DNA from: Candidatus Acidiferrales bacterium | GTDB taxonomy: Bacteria; Acidobacteriota; Terriglobia; Acidoferrales; UBA7541 | DNA: 5,468 nt | Reading direction: 5' to 3' | NCBI GenBank assembly: GCA_030043155.1 | Contig: JASHYE010000528.1 | Span: forward strand, 1 to 5,468 | Part shown: positions 1-5,468 of the stretch, piece by piece | Layout of the letters: every line of letters begins with the position of its first letter | Position numbering within the stretch: position 1 is the first letter of the stretch | The notes under the pieces: generated by a model | The model's input: only the letters and a program-made list of their open reading frames with translations | Told to the model about the DNA's origin: nothing | The model's database searches: none | Translations under genes and position numbers: made by a program

Positions 1-1057
1 CCAGCATTCCGCTTTTAATCGCCGTGTGAATTCCCTTCAGTCGCTGCGAATTCAGCAGGCTCGCCGAATCTCCGATGATCAATCCTCCGTCCACATATGT
101 TTTGGGCATCGAATACCATCCGCCATACGGCACACTTTTCGCACCATAGCGAACCAGTTTCCCGCCCTCGAGAACCCGTCGCACAAATGGATGTAGCTTG
201 AATCGCTGAAACGCCTCATGCGGATCAAACAGCGAATCTTTGTATTCCAATCCCACAACCGTGCCCAGCGAAACACGATTGTCGCGCAGCCCGTAAATCC
301 ATCCGCCGCCATATTTGTGCGAATCGAACGGCCACCCCAGCGTATGCGCGACGTAGCCCGCTGCAATTCGGCCCGGCTGCACTTCCCAGAGCTCTTTGAT
401 TCCGATTCCGTAAACCTGCGGATTCACTCCATCCGAATGAAAATGATTCACCAGATCTTTTGTCAGCGACCCGCGCGGCCCTTCCGCCAGCACCGTAATC
501 TTCGACCGCAATTCGTATCCCGGCGTGAAGTTGTCTTTCGGCGCGCCATTCTTGTCCACGCCTTTATCTTCCGTGATCACGCCTACAATACCGTCGCCTT
601 CATAAATCAGCGACGCACCCGCGAACTGCGTGAACACGTTCACTCCCGCCTTTTCCACCAGTCCGCCAAGCCATTTCGTCAGCCGGTTCAGCGAAATCAC
701 ATAATTTCCATGATTTTGCAGCGGCGGAGGCGTGATCGGCAGCTTCCATTCTTTCGTCGCGCTCAAAAAATACGCCGCATCATCCGTCACTGGCGTATCC
801 AGAGGAGCGGTCTTCTCGAAATCCGGGACCAATTCGCGCAGCGCGCATGGATCCATAATCGCGCCCGAAAGTTGATGCGCCCCAAGCTCGCGTGCCTTTT
901 CCAGAACGTAGATGTTTTCAGCAGAAAGTACGGGCGTTTTCCCTGCAGCCGAAGCTTGTTCGATCAGCTGCGACAATCGCAGCGCGCATGCCAGCCCAGC
1001 CGGCCCTGCGCCCACAATCAACACATCGGCTTCAAGTTTTTCTCGTTCCACAGGCAT
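1..1057 (-). CDS. etfQO: Electron-transfer flavoprotein:quinone oxidoreductase (ETF-QO), N-terminal part
   Basis: This enzyme takes electrons from reduced ETF and passes them, through FAD and a 4Fe-4S cluster, to membrane quinone. The visible 352 residues start MPVEREKLEADVLIVGAGPAG, with the dinucleotide-binding GAGPAG at residues 16-21. A second FAD-contact block, ending GAHQLSGAI, lies near residues 54-67. The central part follows mitochondrial ETF-QO closely: DKNGAPK near 168-174, YGIGIKELW near 216-224, HTLGWP near 238-243 and YGGGW near 249-253. An FAD-binding block, GGLIIGD then KGIHTAIKSG, spans residues 324-350. This long ETF-QO type, rather than the shorter FixC, is indicated by recall of family sequences. 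The family is usually about 550 residues, so the C-terminal iron-sulfur domain lies beyond base 1. ATG at 1057 is chosen because an in-frame TGA sits two codons upstream. It lies downstream of etfBA but appears separated by a terminator and a repeat. Family assignment is very secure; quinone type is not determined. Confidence 0.96.
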   Translation of the reverse strand, partial: MPVEREKLEADVLIVGAGPAGLACALRLSQLIEQASAAGKTPVLSAENIYVLEKARELGAHQLSGAIMDPCALRELVPDFEKTAPLDTPVTDDAAYFLSATKEWKLPITPPPLQNHGNYVISLNRLTKWLGGLVEKAGVNVFTQFAGASLIYEGDGIVGVITEDKGVDKNGAPKDNFTPGYELRSKITVLAEGPRGSLTKDLVNHFHSDGVNPQVYGIGIKELWEVQPGRIAAGYVAHTLGWPFDSHKYGGGWIYGLRDNRVSLGTVVGLEYKDSLFDPHEAFQRFKLHPFVRRVLEGGKLVRYGAKSVPYGGWYSMPKTYVDGGLIIGDSASLLNSQRLKGIHTAIKSGML

Positions 1058-1065
1058 AAGCTTTC

Positions 1066-1074
1066 ATTGTAGCA
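1066..1074 (-). promoter_or_regulatory. Extended -10 promoter for the ETF-QO gene
   Basis: On the minus strand the sequence reads TGC-TACAAT, a TGn extended -10 with five of six consensus bases. No convincing -35 is seen at 15-18 bp spacing, as is common for extended -10 promoters. Transcription would be expected to start about 7 bases downstream, around 1058-1060, directly against the ATG at 1057. There is no good Shine-Dalgarno between them (only GAAAG, too close), which fits a leaderless or nearly leaderless mRNA. The motif match is seen; its activity is inferred. Confidence 0.5.
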
Positions 1075-1139
1075 GAACGATTTGCGAGGAAATGCGCGTC
1101 GGTTCACCACTAACAGGGGAACGGAGAACACCATTGCAC

Positions 1140-1245
1140 TGTCATTCCGAGGAGCCTGCCTGTCGCAGGCAGGCAAAGCGACGAGGAATCTGCATTTTTC
1201 TTCAGAAATACGCGGACCAAATTTTTTGTTGAGCTCGAAATGACA
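1140..1245. repeat. Dispersed-repeat-like palindromic element with terminal inverted repeats
   Basis: The element is bounded by TGTCATTCCGAG (1140-1151) and CTCGAAATGACA (1234-1245), which are inverted copies matching at 11 of 12 positions. Inside the left half, ATTCC (1144-1148) can pair with GGAAT (1185-1189), enclosing a perfect hairpin at 1154-1174. The sequence GAGGAATCTGCATTTTT (from about 1183) followed by an AT-rich stretch completes it. I recall similar units starting TGTCATTCCGAG and continuing into GAGGAATCTGC as abundant intergenic repeats in acidobacterial genomes, where they give spurious protein strings such as CHSEEPACRRQAKRRG. It has no coding capacity of its own and resembles a REP/MITE-type non-autonomous element. 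Only one copy is in this window, so its repetitive nature rests on recall. Confidence 0.72.
1154..1174. repeat. Perfect 9-bp hairpin inside the repeat element
   Basis: GCCTGCCTG (1154-1162) and CAGGCAGGC (1166-1174) are exact inverted copies around a TCG loop. The arms themselves contain a tandem CCTG/CAGG pattern. In RNA from either strand this would be a very stable stem. It is not followed by a T-run on the minus strand, so it is more likely a structural core of the repeat than an intrinsic terminator. Confidence 0.8.
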
Positions 1246-1272
1246 ACAAGAAGATTCTTGCAGTAAGCTGCT

Positions 1273-1295
1273 AAAAATCAAAGCGCCGACGCGCT
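1273..1295 (-). terminator. Probable rho-independent terminator after etfA
   Basis: On the minus strand AGCGC (1295-1291), a GTCG loop and GCGCT (1286-1282) form a 5-bp GC-rich stem followed by TTGATTTTT (1281-1273). The stem begins within the etfA TAG stop codon, so a ribosome finishing etfA could mask it. The stem is short, so termination may be partial. Position at the end of the acpP-fabF-etfB-etfA run supports the call. Confidence 0.5.
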
Positions 1296-2283
1296 AGGCA
1301 GTTTTGGACTTCTCGATCTCTTCCGTCAGCGCGGGCACAATCTCGAACAAATCTCCGACCACGCCATAATCCGCAATCTCAAAAATCGGCGCATTCTGAT
1401 CTTTGTTGATCGCGGCGATGCACCGCGAGCCTTTCATTCCCACGACGTGCTGGATCGCGCCGCTGATTCCCAGCGCCAGATAAAGCTTCGGCGAAACCGT
1501 CTGCCCCGAGCTTCCAATTTGCCTTTCCATTGGCAGCCAGCCCTCGTCGCAGATCGGACGCGACGCCGAAAGCTCCGCGCCCATTGCTTTCGCTAGCTTC
1601 TCTGCCAGCGGAATATTTTCCGGCGCCTTAATCCCGCGCCCAATCGAAACCAGGATCGGCGCCTGCGTCAAATCCACCGCCTGCTTCGCTTCGCGGAAAA
1701 GCTCCAGCGGCTTGGTGCGAATCTGTTCCGCCCGGATATTCACGCTCAACGGCTTGACTGGAGCCTTTCCATCTTGTTTCTTCACCGCTGTGTCCGCACG
1801 AAACGCGCCCGCCTGAAACGACACGATCCACGGCCCATCGCCTTGCAGGCTGACGTCCGCTGCCGTCCGCCCCTGAAACATTTGCCTGACGAAAACCGGC
1901 TTGCCACCGTCTTGTCGATATCCAACGCAGTCGCCGATCATTCCTTTGTTCATCGACGCCGCCAGCTTCGGTGCAAAATCGCGTACTTGATATGTATGCG
2001 GAAGAATCGCGAGATCCGGTTTCGTCTGCTCGATCACCTGCTTCAGTGCAATGGAATATCCGTCCGGCGTGTATTTCTCAAGCAGCGCATTTTCGACAAG
2101 GAGCACTTCCTCAAGCTGATAGGCCGCCAATTCGTCCGCCAGCGCCGCCACTCCCTGCCCAATCACCACGCCGCTGACCGTCCCATTCGCCTCCTTCCCG
2201 ATCTGTTGCGCCGCGGTCAGCGCTTCAAAACTGACCTTGTTCCATTTCCCTTCGCGTTGTTCGGTAATCAGGAGGATTTTCAT
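1294..2283 (-). CDS. etfA: Electron-transfer flavoprotein, alpha subunit
   Basis: EtfA pairs with EtfB to form the soluble FAD heterodimer that accepts electrons from acyl-CoA dehydrogenases and related flavin enzymes and delivers them to ETF-QO. The 329-residue product has the N-terminal alpha/beta ETF domain (about 1-200) and the C-terminal FAD-binding domain. The latter contains GSSGQTVSPKLYLALGISG from residue 258, then IQHVVGM and CIAAINKDQNAPIF through about 301. Residues 267-293 fit the ETF-alpha family signature in full. Length is normal for the family (about 310-330). ATG at 2283 (MKILLITEQREGKW) is chosen over an in-frame start at 2349, because it matches the family N-terminus and the longer form would run 50 bases into etfB. 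No clear Shine-Dalgarno precedes it; with etfB ending 16 bases upstream, translation is probably coupled. Its stop codon overlaps the putative terminator. Confidence 0.97.
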   Translation of the reverse strand: MKILLITEQREGKWNKVSFEALTAAQQIGKEANGTVSGVVIGQGVAALADELAAYQLEEVLLVENALLEKYTPDGYSIALKQVIEQTKPDLAILPHTYQVRDFAPKLAASMNKGMIGDCVGYRQDGGKPVFVRQMFQGRTAADVSLQGDGPWIVSFQAGAFRADTAVKKQDGKAPVKPLSVNIRAEQIRTKPLELFREAKQAVDLTQAPILVSIGRGIKAPENIPLAEKLAKAMGAELSASRPICDEGWLPMERQIGSSGQTVSPKLYLALGISGAIQHVVGMKGSRCIAAINKDQNAPIFEIADYGVVGDLFEIVPALTEEIEKSKTA

Positions 2284-2299
2284 CTTGAAATTTGCGGAG

Positions 2300-3070
2300 C
2301 TACAGGACTCTCGCCTCGTGCTGCAATTTCTCCACGAGCTTTGCCGCAATTTCCTTTGGCGAGCCGCTGATAAATTCCGTCTTCTTCGTTTTCTGCGGCA
2401 CGTAAATCCGTTCCACTTTTTGCGTCAGCGCCGACTGCACTCCCAGCGATTCGCGCGCCACGCTAGCAATCTCTTTCTTTTTTGCCGCCATAATGCCTTT
2501 GAGCGTCGCATAGCGCGGCTTATTGATTCCCGATTGAATCGTCAGCACCGCCGGCAACGGCACTTCCACCCACTGGAACCAACCCGCTTCCAGCTCGCGT
2601 TTCACGCGCAGATGATCCCCCTGCAATTCAATCGACATAATGATCGTCGCGTGCGGCATTCCCAGCAGCTCGGCCAGCAGCACGCCCGTCTGCCCAAATC
2701 CGTGATCTTCGCTCTGCAATCCCGTCAAAATTAGATCGAACTTCTCTTTCCCGATTGCCGCCGCCAGCGACCGCGCCGACCCAAGAGGGTCCAGCTGATA
2801 AAACTTCTCATCCATCACGTGAATCCCGCGCTCCGCCCCTTTCGCCAACGCCTCTTTGATTGTCTGCTTCGCGCGCTCCGGCCCCATCGAAACGGCTACA
2901 ACTTCTCCGCCGTGCTTTTCCTTCAGCCTTAGCGCTTCTTCCAGCGCGAAGCTGTCCGGCTCATTTGTTTCAAAACTGATGTCCGTCTCGCGAATCCATC
3001 CCCCGCTCGCATCAATCCCCAGCGGCGCATCCTTCGCGGGAACCTGTTTCACGCAAACCGCAATCTTCAC
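2300..3070 (-). CDS. etfB: Electron-transfer flavoprotein, beta subunit
   Basis: EtfB is the partner of EtfA; it shapes the dimer, holds AMP or a second FAD, and carries the loop that docks onto dehydrogenases. The 256-residue product starts MKIAVCVKQVP, the usual EtfB opening. NEPDSFALEEALRLKE (36-51) and VVAVSMGP (57-64) are typical of the family. The segment VKREL..VEVPLPAVLT (156-177) occupies the ETF-beta signature region. NKPRYATL then MAAKKK (183-199) corresponds to the partner-recognition loop, with its anchoring leucine at 190. The nucleotide-site segment SEDHGFGQTGV (120-130) departs from the form I know best (see findings). GTG at 3070 is chosen: it has GGGAGG four bases upstream, gives the conserved N-terminus, and overlaps the fabF stop as GTGA. 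Another GTG at 3082 would add only four residues and lacks a ribosome site. Confidence 0.97.
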   Translation of the reverse strand: MKIAVCVKQVPAKDAPLGIDASGGWIRETDISFETNEPDSFALEEALRLKEKHGGEVVAVSMGPERAKQTIKEALAKGAERGIHVMDEKFYQLDPLGSARSLAAAIGKEKFDLILTGLQSEDHGFGQTGVLLAELLGMPHATIIMSIELQGDHLRVKRELEAGWFQWVEVPLPAVLTIQSGINKPRYATLKGIMAAKKKEIASVARESLGVQSALTQKVERIYVPQKTKKTEFISGSPKEIAAKLVEKLQHEARVL

Positions 3071-4311
3071 CGGCCCTCCCACAACTTGAACACCAACGAA
3101 GCATTTGTGCCGCCAAATCCAAACGAATTCGATAGCGCATATTGCATCGTCACCTTCCGCGCTTCGTTCGGAACATAATCCAGATCACACGCCGGATCCG
3201 GATTCTCGTAATTGATCGTCGGCGGCGCCACTTGATCGCGCAGCGCCAGCACACTGATCCCCGCCTCGATTCCGCCCGCGCCGCCTAGCGTGTGTCCCGT
3301 CATCGATTTCGTCGAACTCACCGGAATTTTCTTCGCCGCGTCCCCAAACGTCCGTTTGATCGCCAGCGTCTCCAGCGCATCTCCAATCGGCGTCGAAGTT
3401 CCATGCGCATTCACGTACCCAATTTGCTCCGGCGCTATTCCCGCGTCCTTCAGTGACGCGCGCATGACCCGATGCGCCCCGTCGCCGTCCTCCGAAGGCT
3501 GGGTCATGTGATACGCATCGGCAGACATTCCGTATCCGACAATTTCCGCCAGAATATTCGCGCCTCTCCGCTGCGCGTGTTCAAGCGACTCCAGAACGAG
3601 CATCCCCGAGCCTTCTCCGATCACGAACCCGTCGCGCTGCGCATCAAAAGGCCGGCTTGCTCGCGCTGGCTCGTTGTTCCGGGTCGAAAGCGCCTTCATC
3701 GCCGCGAATCCGCCGACGCCCATCGGCGTCACCGCTGCTTCCGAGCCTCCCGCCAGCATCACTTCCGCATCGCATCGCTGAATAATCTTGAACGCGTCCC
3801 CAACCGCATGCGCCGAAGCCGAACACGCCGTGGCCGTCGCCGAATTTGGCCCTTTCGCGCCGTAGCGAATCGACACTTGCCCCGACGCCAGATTGATAAT
3901 CGCGGAAGGAATGAAAAAAGGAGAGATCTTGCCGGGGCCGCCGTGGATCAGCTTGCTGTGTTCCCGCTCGATAACATCGAATCCGCCAATGCCCGAGCCA
4001 ATGTAAACGCCCGTCGCGTCTGCATTTTTTTCATCGATTTGCAGCCCGGCCATCTTGACAGCAAAATCAGTCGCGGCAATCGCGATCTGAATGAACCGTG
4101 CCATTTTTTTGATGTCTTTTTTTTCGATCCACTGAAGAGGGTCAAATCCCTTTACTTCGCCCGCGAATGTGCAGTCGAATCCCGTGGTATCAAACTGCGT
4201 GATCGGCGCAATCCCGCTCTTTCCGGCGACAAGATTCTTCCAAACCCCTTCCGTGCCGATCCCGCAGGCGCAGACCAACCCGACTCCTGTAATCACAACT
4301 CGACGGTTCAA
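3067..4311 (-). CDS. fabF: 3-oxoacyl-[acyl-carrier-protein] synthase II (beta-ketoacyl-ACP synthase II)
   Basis: FabF condenses malonyl-ACP with an acyl-ACP, elongating fatty acids in the cytosolic type II pathway. The 414-residue product has the full thiolase-fold synthase layout. The catalytic cysteine is C163 in SATATACSASAH, the two histidines are H303 (NAHGTSTPIGD) and H340 (MTGHTLGGAGG), and the lysine is K335 (SSTKS). These fall at the same numbers as in E. coli FabF. The C-terminal glycine-rich NSFGFGGTNAS loop is at 394-404. It starts MNRRVVITGVGLV from a TTG codon; no ATG or GTG is available nearby in frame, and GAGGAG lies 11 bases upstream. The gene sits 39 bases after acpP, its usual partner, and its TGA overlaps the etfB GTG. 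Three A-runs of 7-8 bases occur on the coding strand between 4025 and 4124. FabF is preferred over FabB from the length and the motif set. Confidence 0.97.
   Translation of the reverse strand: MNRRVVITGVGLVCACGIGTEGVWKNLVAGKSGIAPITQFDTTGFDCTFAGEVKGFDPLQWIEKKDIKKMARFIQIAIAATDFAVKMAGLQIDEKNADATGVYIGSGIGGFDVIEREHSKLIHGGPGKISPFFIPSAIINLASGQVSIRYGAKGPNSATATACSASAHAVGDAFKIIQRCDAEVMLAGGSEAAVTPMGVGGFAAMKALSTRNNEPARASRPFDAQRDGFVIGEGSGMLVLESLEHAQRRGANILAEIVGYGMSADAYHMTQPSEDGDGAHRVMRASLKDAGIAPEQIGYVNAHGTSTPIGDALETLAIKRTFGDAAKKIPVSSTKSMTGHTLGGAGGIEAGISVLALRDQVAPPTINYENPDPACDLDYVPNEARKVTMQYALSNSFGFGGTNASLVFKLWEGR
3068..3080 (-). promoter_or_regulatory. etfB ribosome-binding site and GTGA start/stop overlap
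   Basis: GGGAGGG (3080-3074) stands 3-5 bases before GTG (3070-3068), and that GTG shares bases with the fabF TGA (3069-3067). The site lies wholly inside the last fabF codons. It decides the GTG at 3070 over the GTG at 3082, and suggests that ribosomes finishing fabF reinitiate on etfB. Confidence 0.7.
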
Positions 4312-4322
4312 TGGGGGACTTT

Positions 4323-4328
4323 CTCCTC
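4323..4328 (-). promoter_or_regulatory. fabF ribosome-binding site for a TTG start
   Basis: GAGGAG on the minus strand is 11 bases upstream of the TTG at 4311. It is the only purine-rich site in the 39-base acpP-fabF gap and supports the TTG start. The long spacing and weak codon suggest lower fabF than acpP translation. Confidence 0.6.
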
Positions 4329-4350
4329 GCGGAATTCCGAGGCCGCGAAA

Positions 4351-4596
4351 CTATTTTTTCGCTTGGGCGTGCTTGTCGATGTAAGCGATCGCATCCTTCA
4401 CTGTGGCGATCTTTTCGGCGTCTTCATCGGGGATCTCAATTCCAAACGCCTCTTCGAATGCCATCACCAGTTCCACGATGTCGAGCGAGTCGGCACCCAG
4501 ATCATCCACAAAAGAAGCCGTCGGCGTCACTTCGCCTTCGTCCACACCGAGTTGTTCCACGATAATCTGCTTCACGCGTTCTTCAACGCTGGCCAT
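4351..4596 (-). CDS. acpP: Acyl carrier protein
   Basis: AcpP is the small acidic cytosolic carrier that holds growing acyl chains on a 4'-phosphopantetheine arm. The 81-residue product starts [18 protein letters not shown] and contains [16 protein letters not shown]; Ser37 in the DSL motif is the pantetheine attachment site. The acidic helix II and the [13 protein letters not shown] segment are standard. The end, IDKHAQAKK, has a short lysine-containing tail a few residues beyond E. coli ACP. ATG at 4596 is preceded by GGAGGAAG and by a promoter about 80-110 bases upstream. The next gene is fabF, the common partner, after 39 bases. Its position as the first gene of the run fits the high expression expected of ACP. 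Confidence 0.98.
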   Translation of the reverse strand: MASVEERVKQIIVEQLGVDEGEVTPTASFVDDLGADSLDIVELVMAFEEAFGIEIPDEDAEKIATVKDAIAYIDKHAQAKK

Positions 4597-4603
4597 TCGA
4601 TTT

Positions 4604-4611
4604 CTTCCTCC
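4604..4611 (-). promoter_or_regulatory. acpP ribosome-binding site
   Basis: GGAGGAAG is the strongest Shine-Dalgarno in the window. Its GGAGGA core is 9 bases from the ATG at 4596, which fits high translation of acpP. Confidence 0.8.
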
Positions 4612-4678
4612 GCTTTCGGCGATTCTTCGCGCTTGCCCTGATGTTCCCGGCGGCTTCTCCGGTTATATAAACCTGTTC

Positions 4679-4707
4679 ATTCTATGCGGCCCGCCATATC
4701 CGGTCAA
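4679..4707 (-). promoter_or_regulatory. Sigma70-type promoter for acpP-fabF-etfB-etfA
   Basis: On the minus strand TTGACC (4707-4702) and TAGAAT (4684-4679) are separated by exactly 17 bases. Each box matches consensus at five of six positions. Transcription would begin near 4672, giving an untranslated leader of about 76 bases before acpP. A TATATAA stretch just downstream (about 4664-4670) is an alternative -10 but lacks a matching -35. No terminator is visible after map in the 4708-4769 stretch, so some read-through from map is possible. Confidence 0.65.
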
Positions 4708-4769
4708 CCATACTTCGTCGGCAGCGGTGAGTCAGCACGAATTTCCTTGATCGTGAAATGCGGAGACTG

Positions 4770-5468
4770 CTAAGCCGCCGTCAGCAGCAGCGGCGCTCCA
4801 TCCGTAATCACAATCGTATGCTCGTAATGCGCCGCAAGGCTTCCGTCCGCCGTCTTCACCGTCCAGCCGTCGCCGCCATCTTTCGGCTCGCCCGAGCCCG
4901 CCGCGATGATCGGCTCGACGGTCAAAACCAACCCCCGGGTCAAAATCTGCCTAGCGGTGCGGTTATCATAATTGGGCACGCTCGGCTCTTCATGAATCGT
5001 GCGCCCGATGCCGTGTCCTCCGAGTTCGCGAATCACGTGAAAACCGTTGCGCCGCACTTCACCCTCCACCGCCCGTCCAATTTCATTCACGCGATGATTC
5101 GCTCGCGCAAATTTCATCGCCTTCTGAAACGCTTGCTCCGCGCACTCCATCAACTGCCGCGCCTGCTGCGAAACCGGCTCAATCGCCACGGTCATCGCCG
5201 CGTCCGCCATGTAGCCATTCTTTTCGAATGTCACGTCGAGCTTCACCAAATCTCCCGCCTTCACTTTGCGTGAATCCGACGGTATCCCGTGCACCGCCTC
5301 GTCATTCAAACTGATCAGCACGTCACCCGGAAATCCGTAAACCATTCGCGGAGCCGATCGCGCGCCGTTCTCCCGCATGACTTTTCCGGCAATTCTCTCC
5401 AATTCGCCGGTCGTGATTCCCGCCCGAACGCTCGCCGACATCGCTTCCAGCGCCAGCCGCACAATCCG
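4770..5468 (-). CDS. map: Methionine aminopeptidase, type I (5' end outside window)
   Basis: Map removes the initiator methionine from new proteins in the cytosol, using two divalent metal ions. The visible 232 residues show the pita-bread fold motifs. The metal ligands are D78 and D89 (KLDVTFEKNGYMADAAMT), H152 (GGHGIG), E185 (LTVEPI) and E216 (HYEHT), and the active-site histidine is H60 (NDEAVHGIP). All match the E. coli residues with a constant offset of 19, so only about 19-20 codons are missing upstream and the whole protein would be near 250 residues. The reading frame is open to the window edge (RIVRLALEAM), so GTG at 5462 is not taken as the start. No N-terminal zinc-finger extension can be judged. 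It is followed by acpP after 173 bases and probably belongs to a separate, upstream transcript. A housekeeping gene with all key residues intact. Confidence 0.97.
   Translation of the reverse strand, partial: RIVRLALEAMSASVRAGITTGELERIAGKVMRENGARSAPRMVYGFPGDVLISLNDEAVHGIPSDSRKVKAGDLVKLDVTFEKNGYMADAAMTVAIEPVSQQARQLMECAEQAFQKAMKFARANHRVNEIGRAVEGEVRRNGFHVIRELGGHGIGRTIHEEPSVPNYDNRTARQILTRGLVLTVEPIIAAGSGEPKDGGDGWTVKTADGSLAAHYEHTIVITDGAPLLLTAA

Noticed and set aside
218..1072. Long plus-strand open frame (284 codons) opposite the ETF-QO gene
   Set aside because: It is low-complexity, Arg/His/Gln-rich and matches no family I know; the minus strand here encodes an unmistakable ETF-QO. Long antisense frames are expected from the GC-biased third positions.
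912..1232. Small plus-strand open frame containing CHSEEPACRRQAKRRG
   Set aside because: The peptide is the translation of the palindromic repeat element, a known kind of spurious prediction, and its start overlaps the ETF-QO gene.
1247..1260. CAAGAA-GA-TTCTTG inverted repeat beside the repeat element
   Set aside because: It is short, AT-rich and has a 2-base loop; chance occurrence is likely and no function is indicated.
1018..1281. Minus-strand open frame through the etfA-ETF-QO gap
   Set aside because: It overlaps the repeat and the ETF-QO start in a different frame, has no SD, and its sequence looks random.
3472..4641. Plus-strand open frame of 389 codons across fabF and acpP
   Set aside because: It is Arg-rich, covers two well-supported minus-strand genes and their gap, and shows no domain motif. 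It is an antisense shadow.
4734..4758. Possible hairpin CACGA/TCGTG after map
   Set aside because: It has only a 5-bp stem with a 10-base loop and no T-run, so it does not qualify as a terminator.
1..5468. CRISPR array, tRNA, rRNA, phage or transposase genes
   Set aside because: None was seen. There are no spaced direct repeats, no tRNA-like cloverleaf in the two gaps, and the rest is intact housekeeping and energy-metabolism coding sequence.

Overview
The window is a conventional bacterial chromosomal segment. All six genes lie on the minus strand and are packed tightly. In transcription order (right to left) they are: map (methionine aminopeptidase, 5' end outside the window), acpP (acyl carrier protein), fabF (3-oxoacyl-ACP synthase II), etfB and etfA (electron-transfer flavoprotein subunits), and an ETF:quinone oxidoreductase gene whose 3' end is outside the window. 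The source is most likely an acidobacterium (Acidobacteriota, class Terriglobia or a relative). This rests on the moderately GC-rich codon use, the protein style, and a 106-bp dispersed-repeat-like element starting TGTCATTCCGAG, a type I associate with these genomes. It is an inference; no rRNA or other phylogenetic marker is present.

Layout. 4770-5468: map, with all five metal ligands and the active-site histidine. 4597-4769: a 173-bp gap with a good sigma70-type promoter (TTGACC, 17-bp spacer, TAGAAT) firing toward acpP. 2283 down to 4596: a compact run acpP-fabF-etfB-etfA. fabF starts with TTG, etfB starts with GTG and overlaps the fabF stop by four bases (GTGA), and etfA follows etfB after 16 bases. 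1273-1295: a short GC-rich hairpin plus T-run overlapping the etfA stop codon, probably a terminator. 1140-1245: the repeat element, with terminal inverted repeats and a perfect 9-bp internal hairpin. 1066-1074: an extended -10 promoter almost abutting the ATG of the ETF:quinone oxidoreductase gene, suggesting a separate, nearly leaderless transcript. 1-1057: the N-terminal 352 codons of that enzyme. No stretch over 300 bases lacks a gene.

How the genes work together. AcpP carries growing acyl chains and FabF elongates them. EtfA/EtfB collect electrons from acyl-CoA dehydrogenases and similar flavoenzymes, and the ETF:quinone oxidoreductase passes them to the membrane quinone pool. The window therefore joins a fatty-acid synthesis pair to the electron outlet of fatty-acid (or branched-chain amino acid) oxidation, with translational overlap at the fabF/etfB joint. 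No previously undescribed system is evident. The points most worth checking are this synthesis/oxidation coupling, the repeat between etfA and its oxidoreductase, the A-tract cluster in fabF, and the unusual nucleotide-site motif in EtfB.
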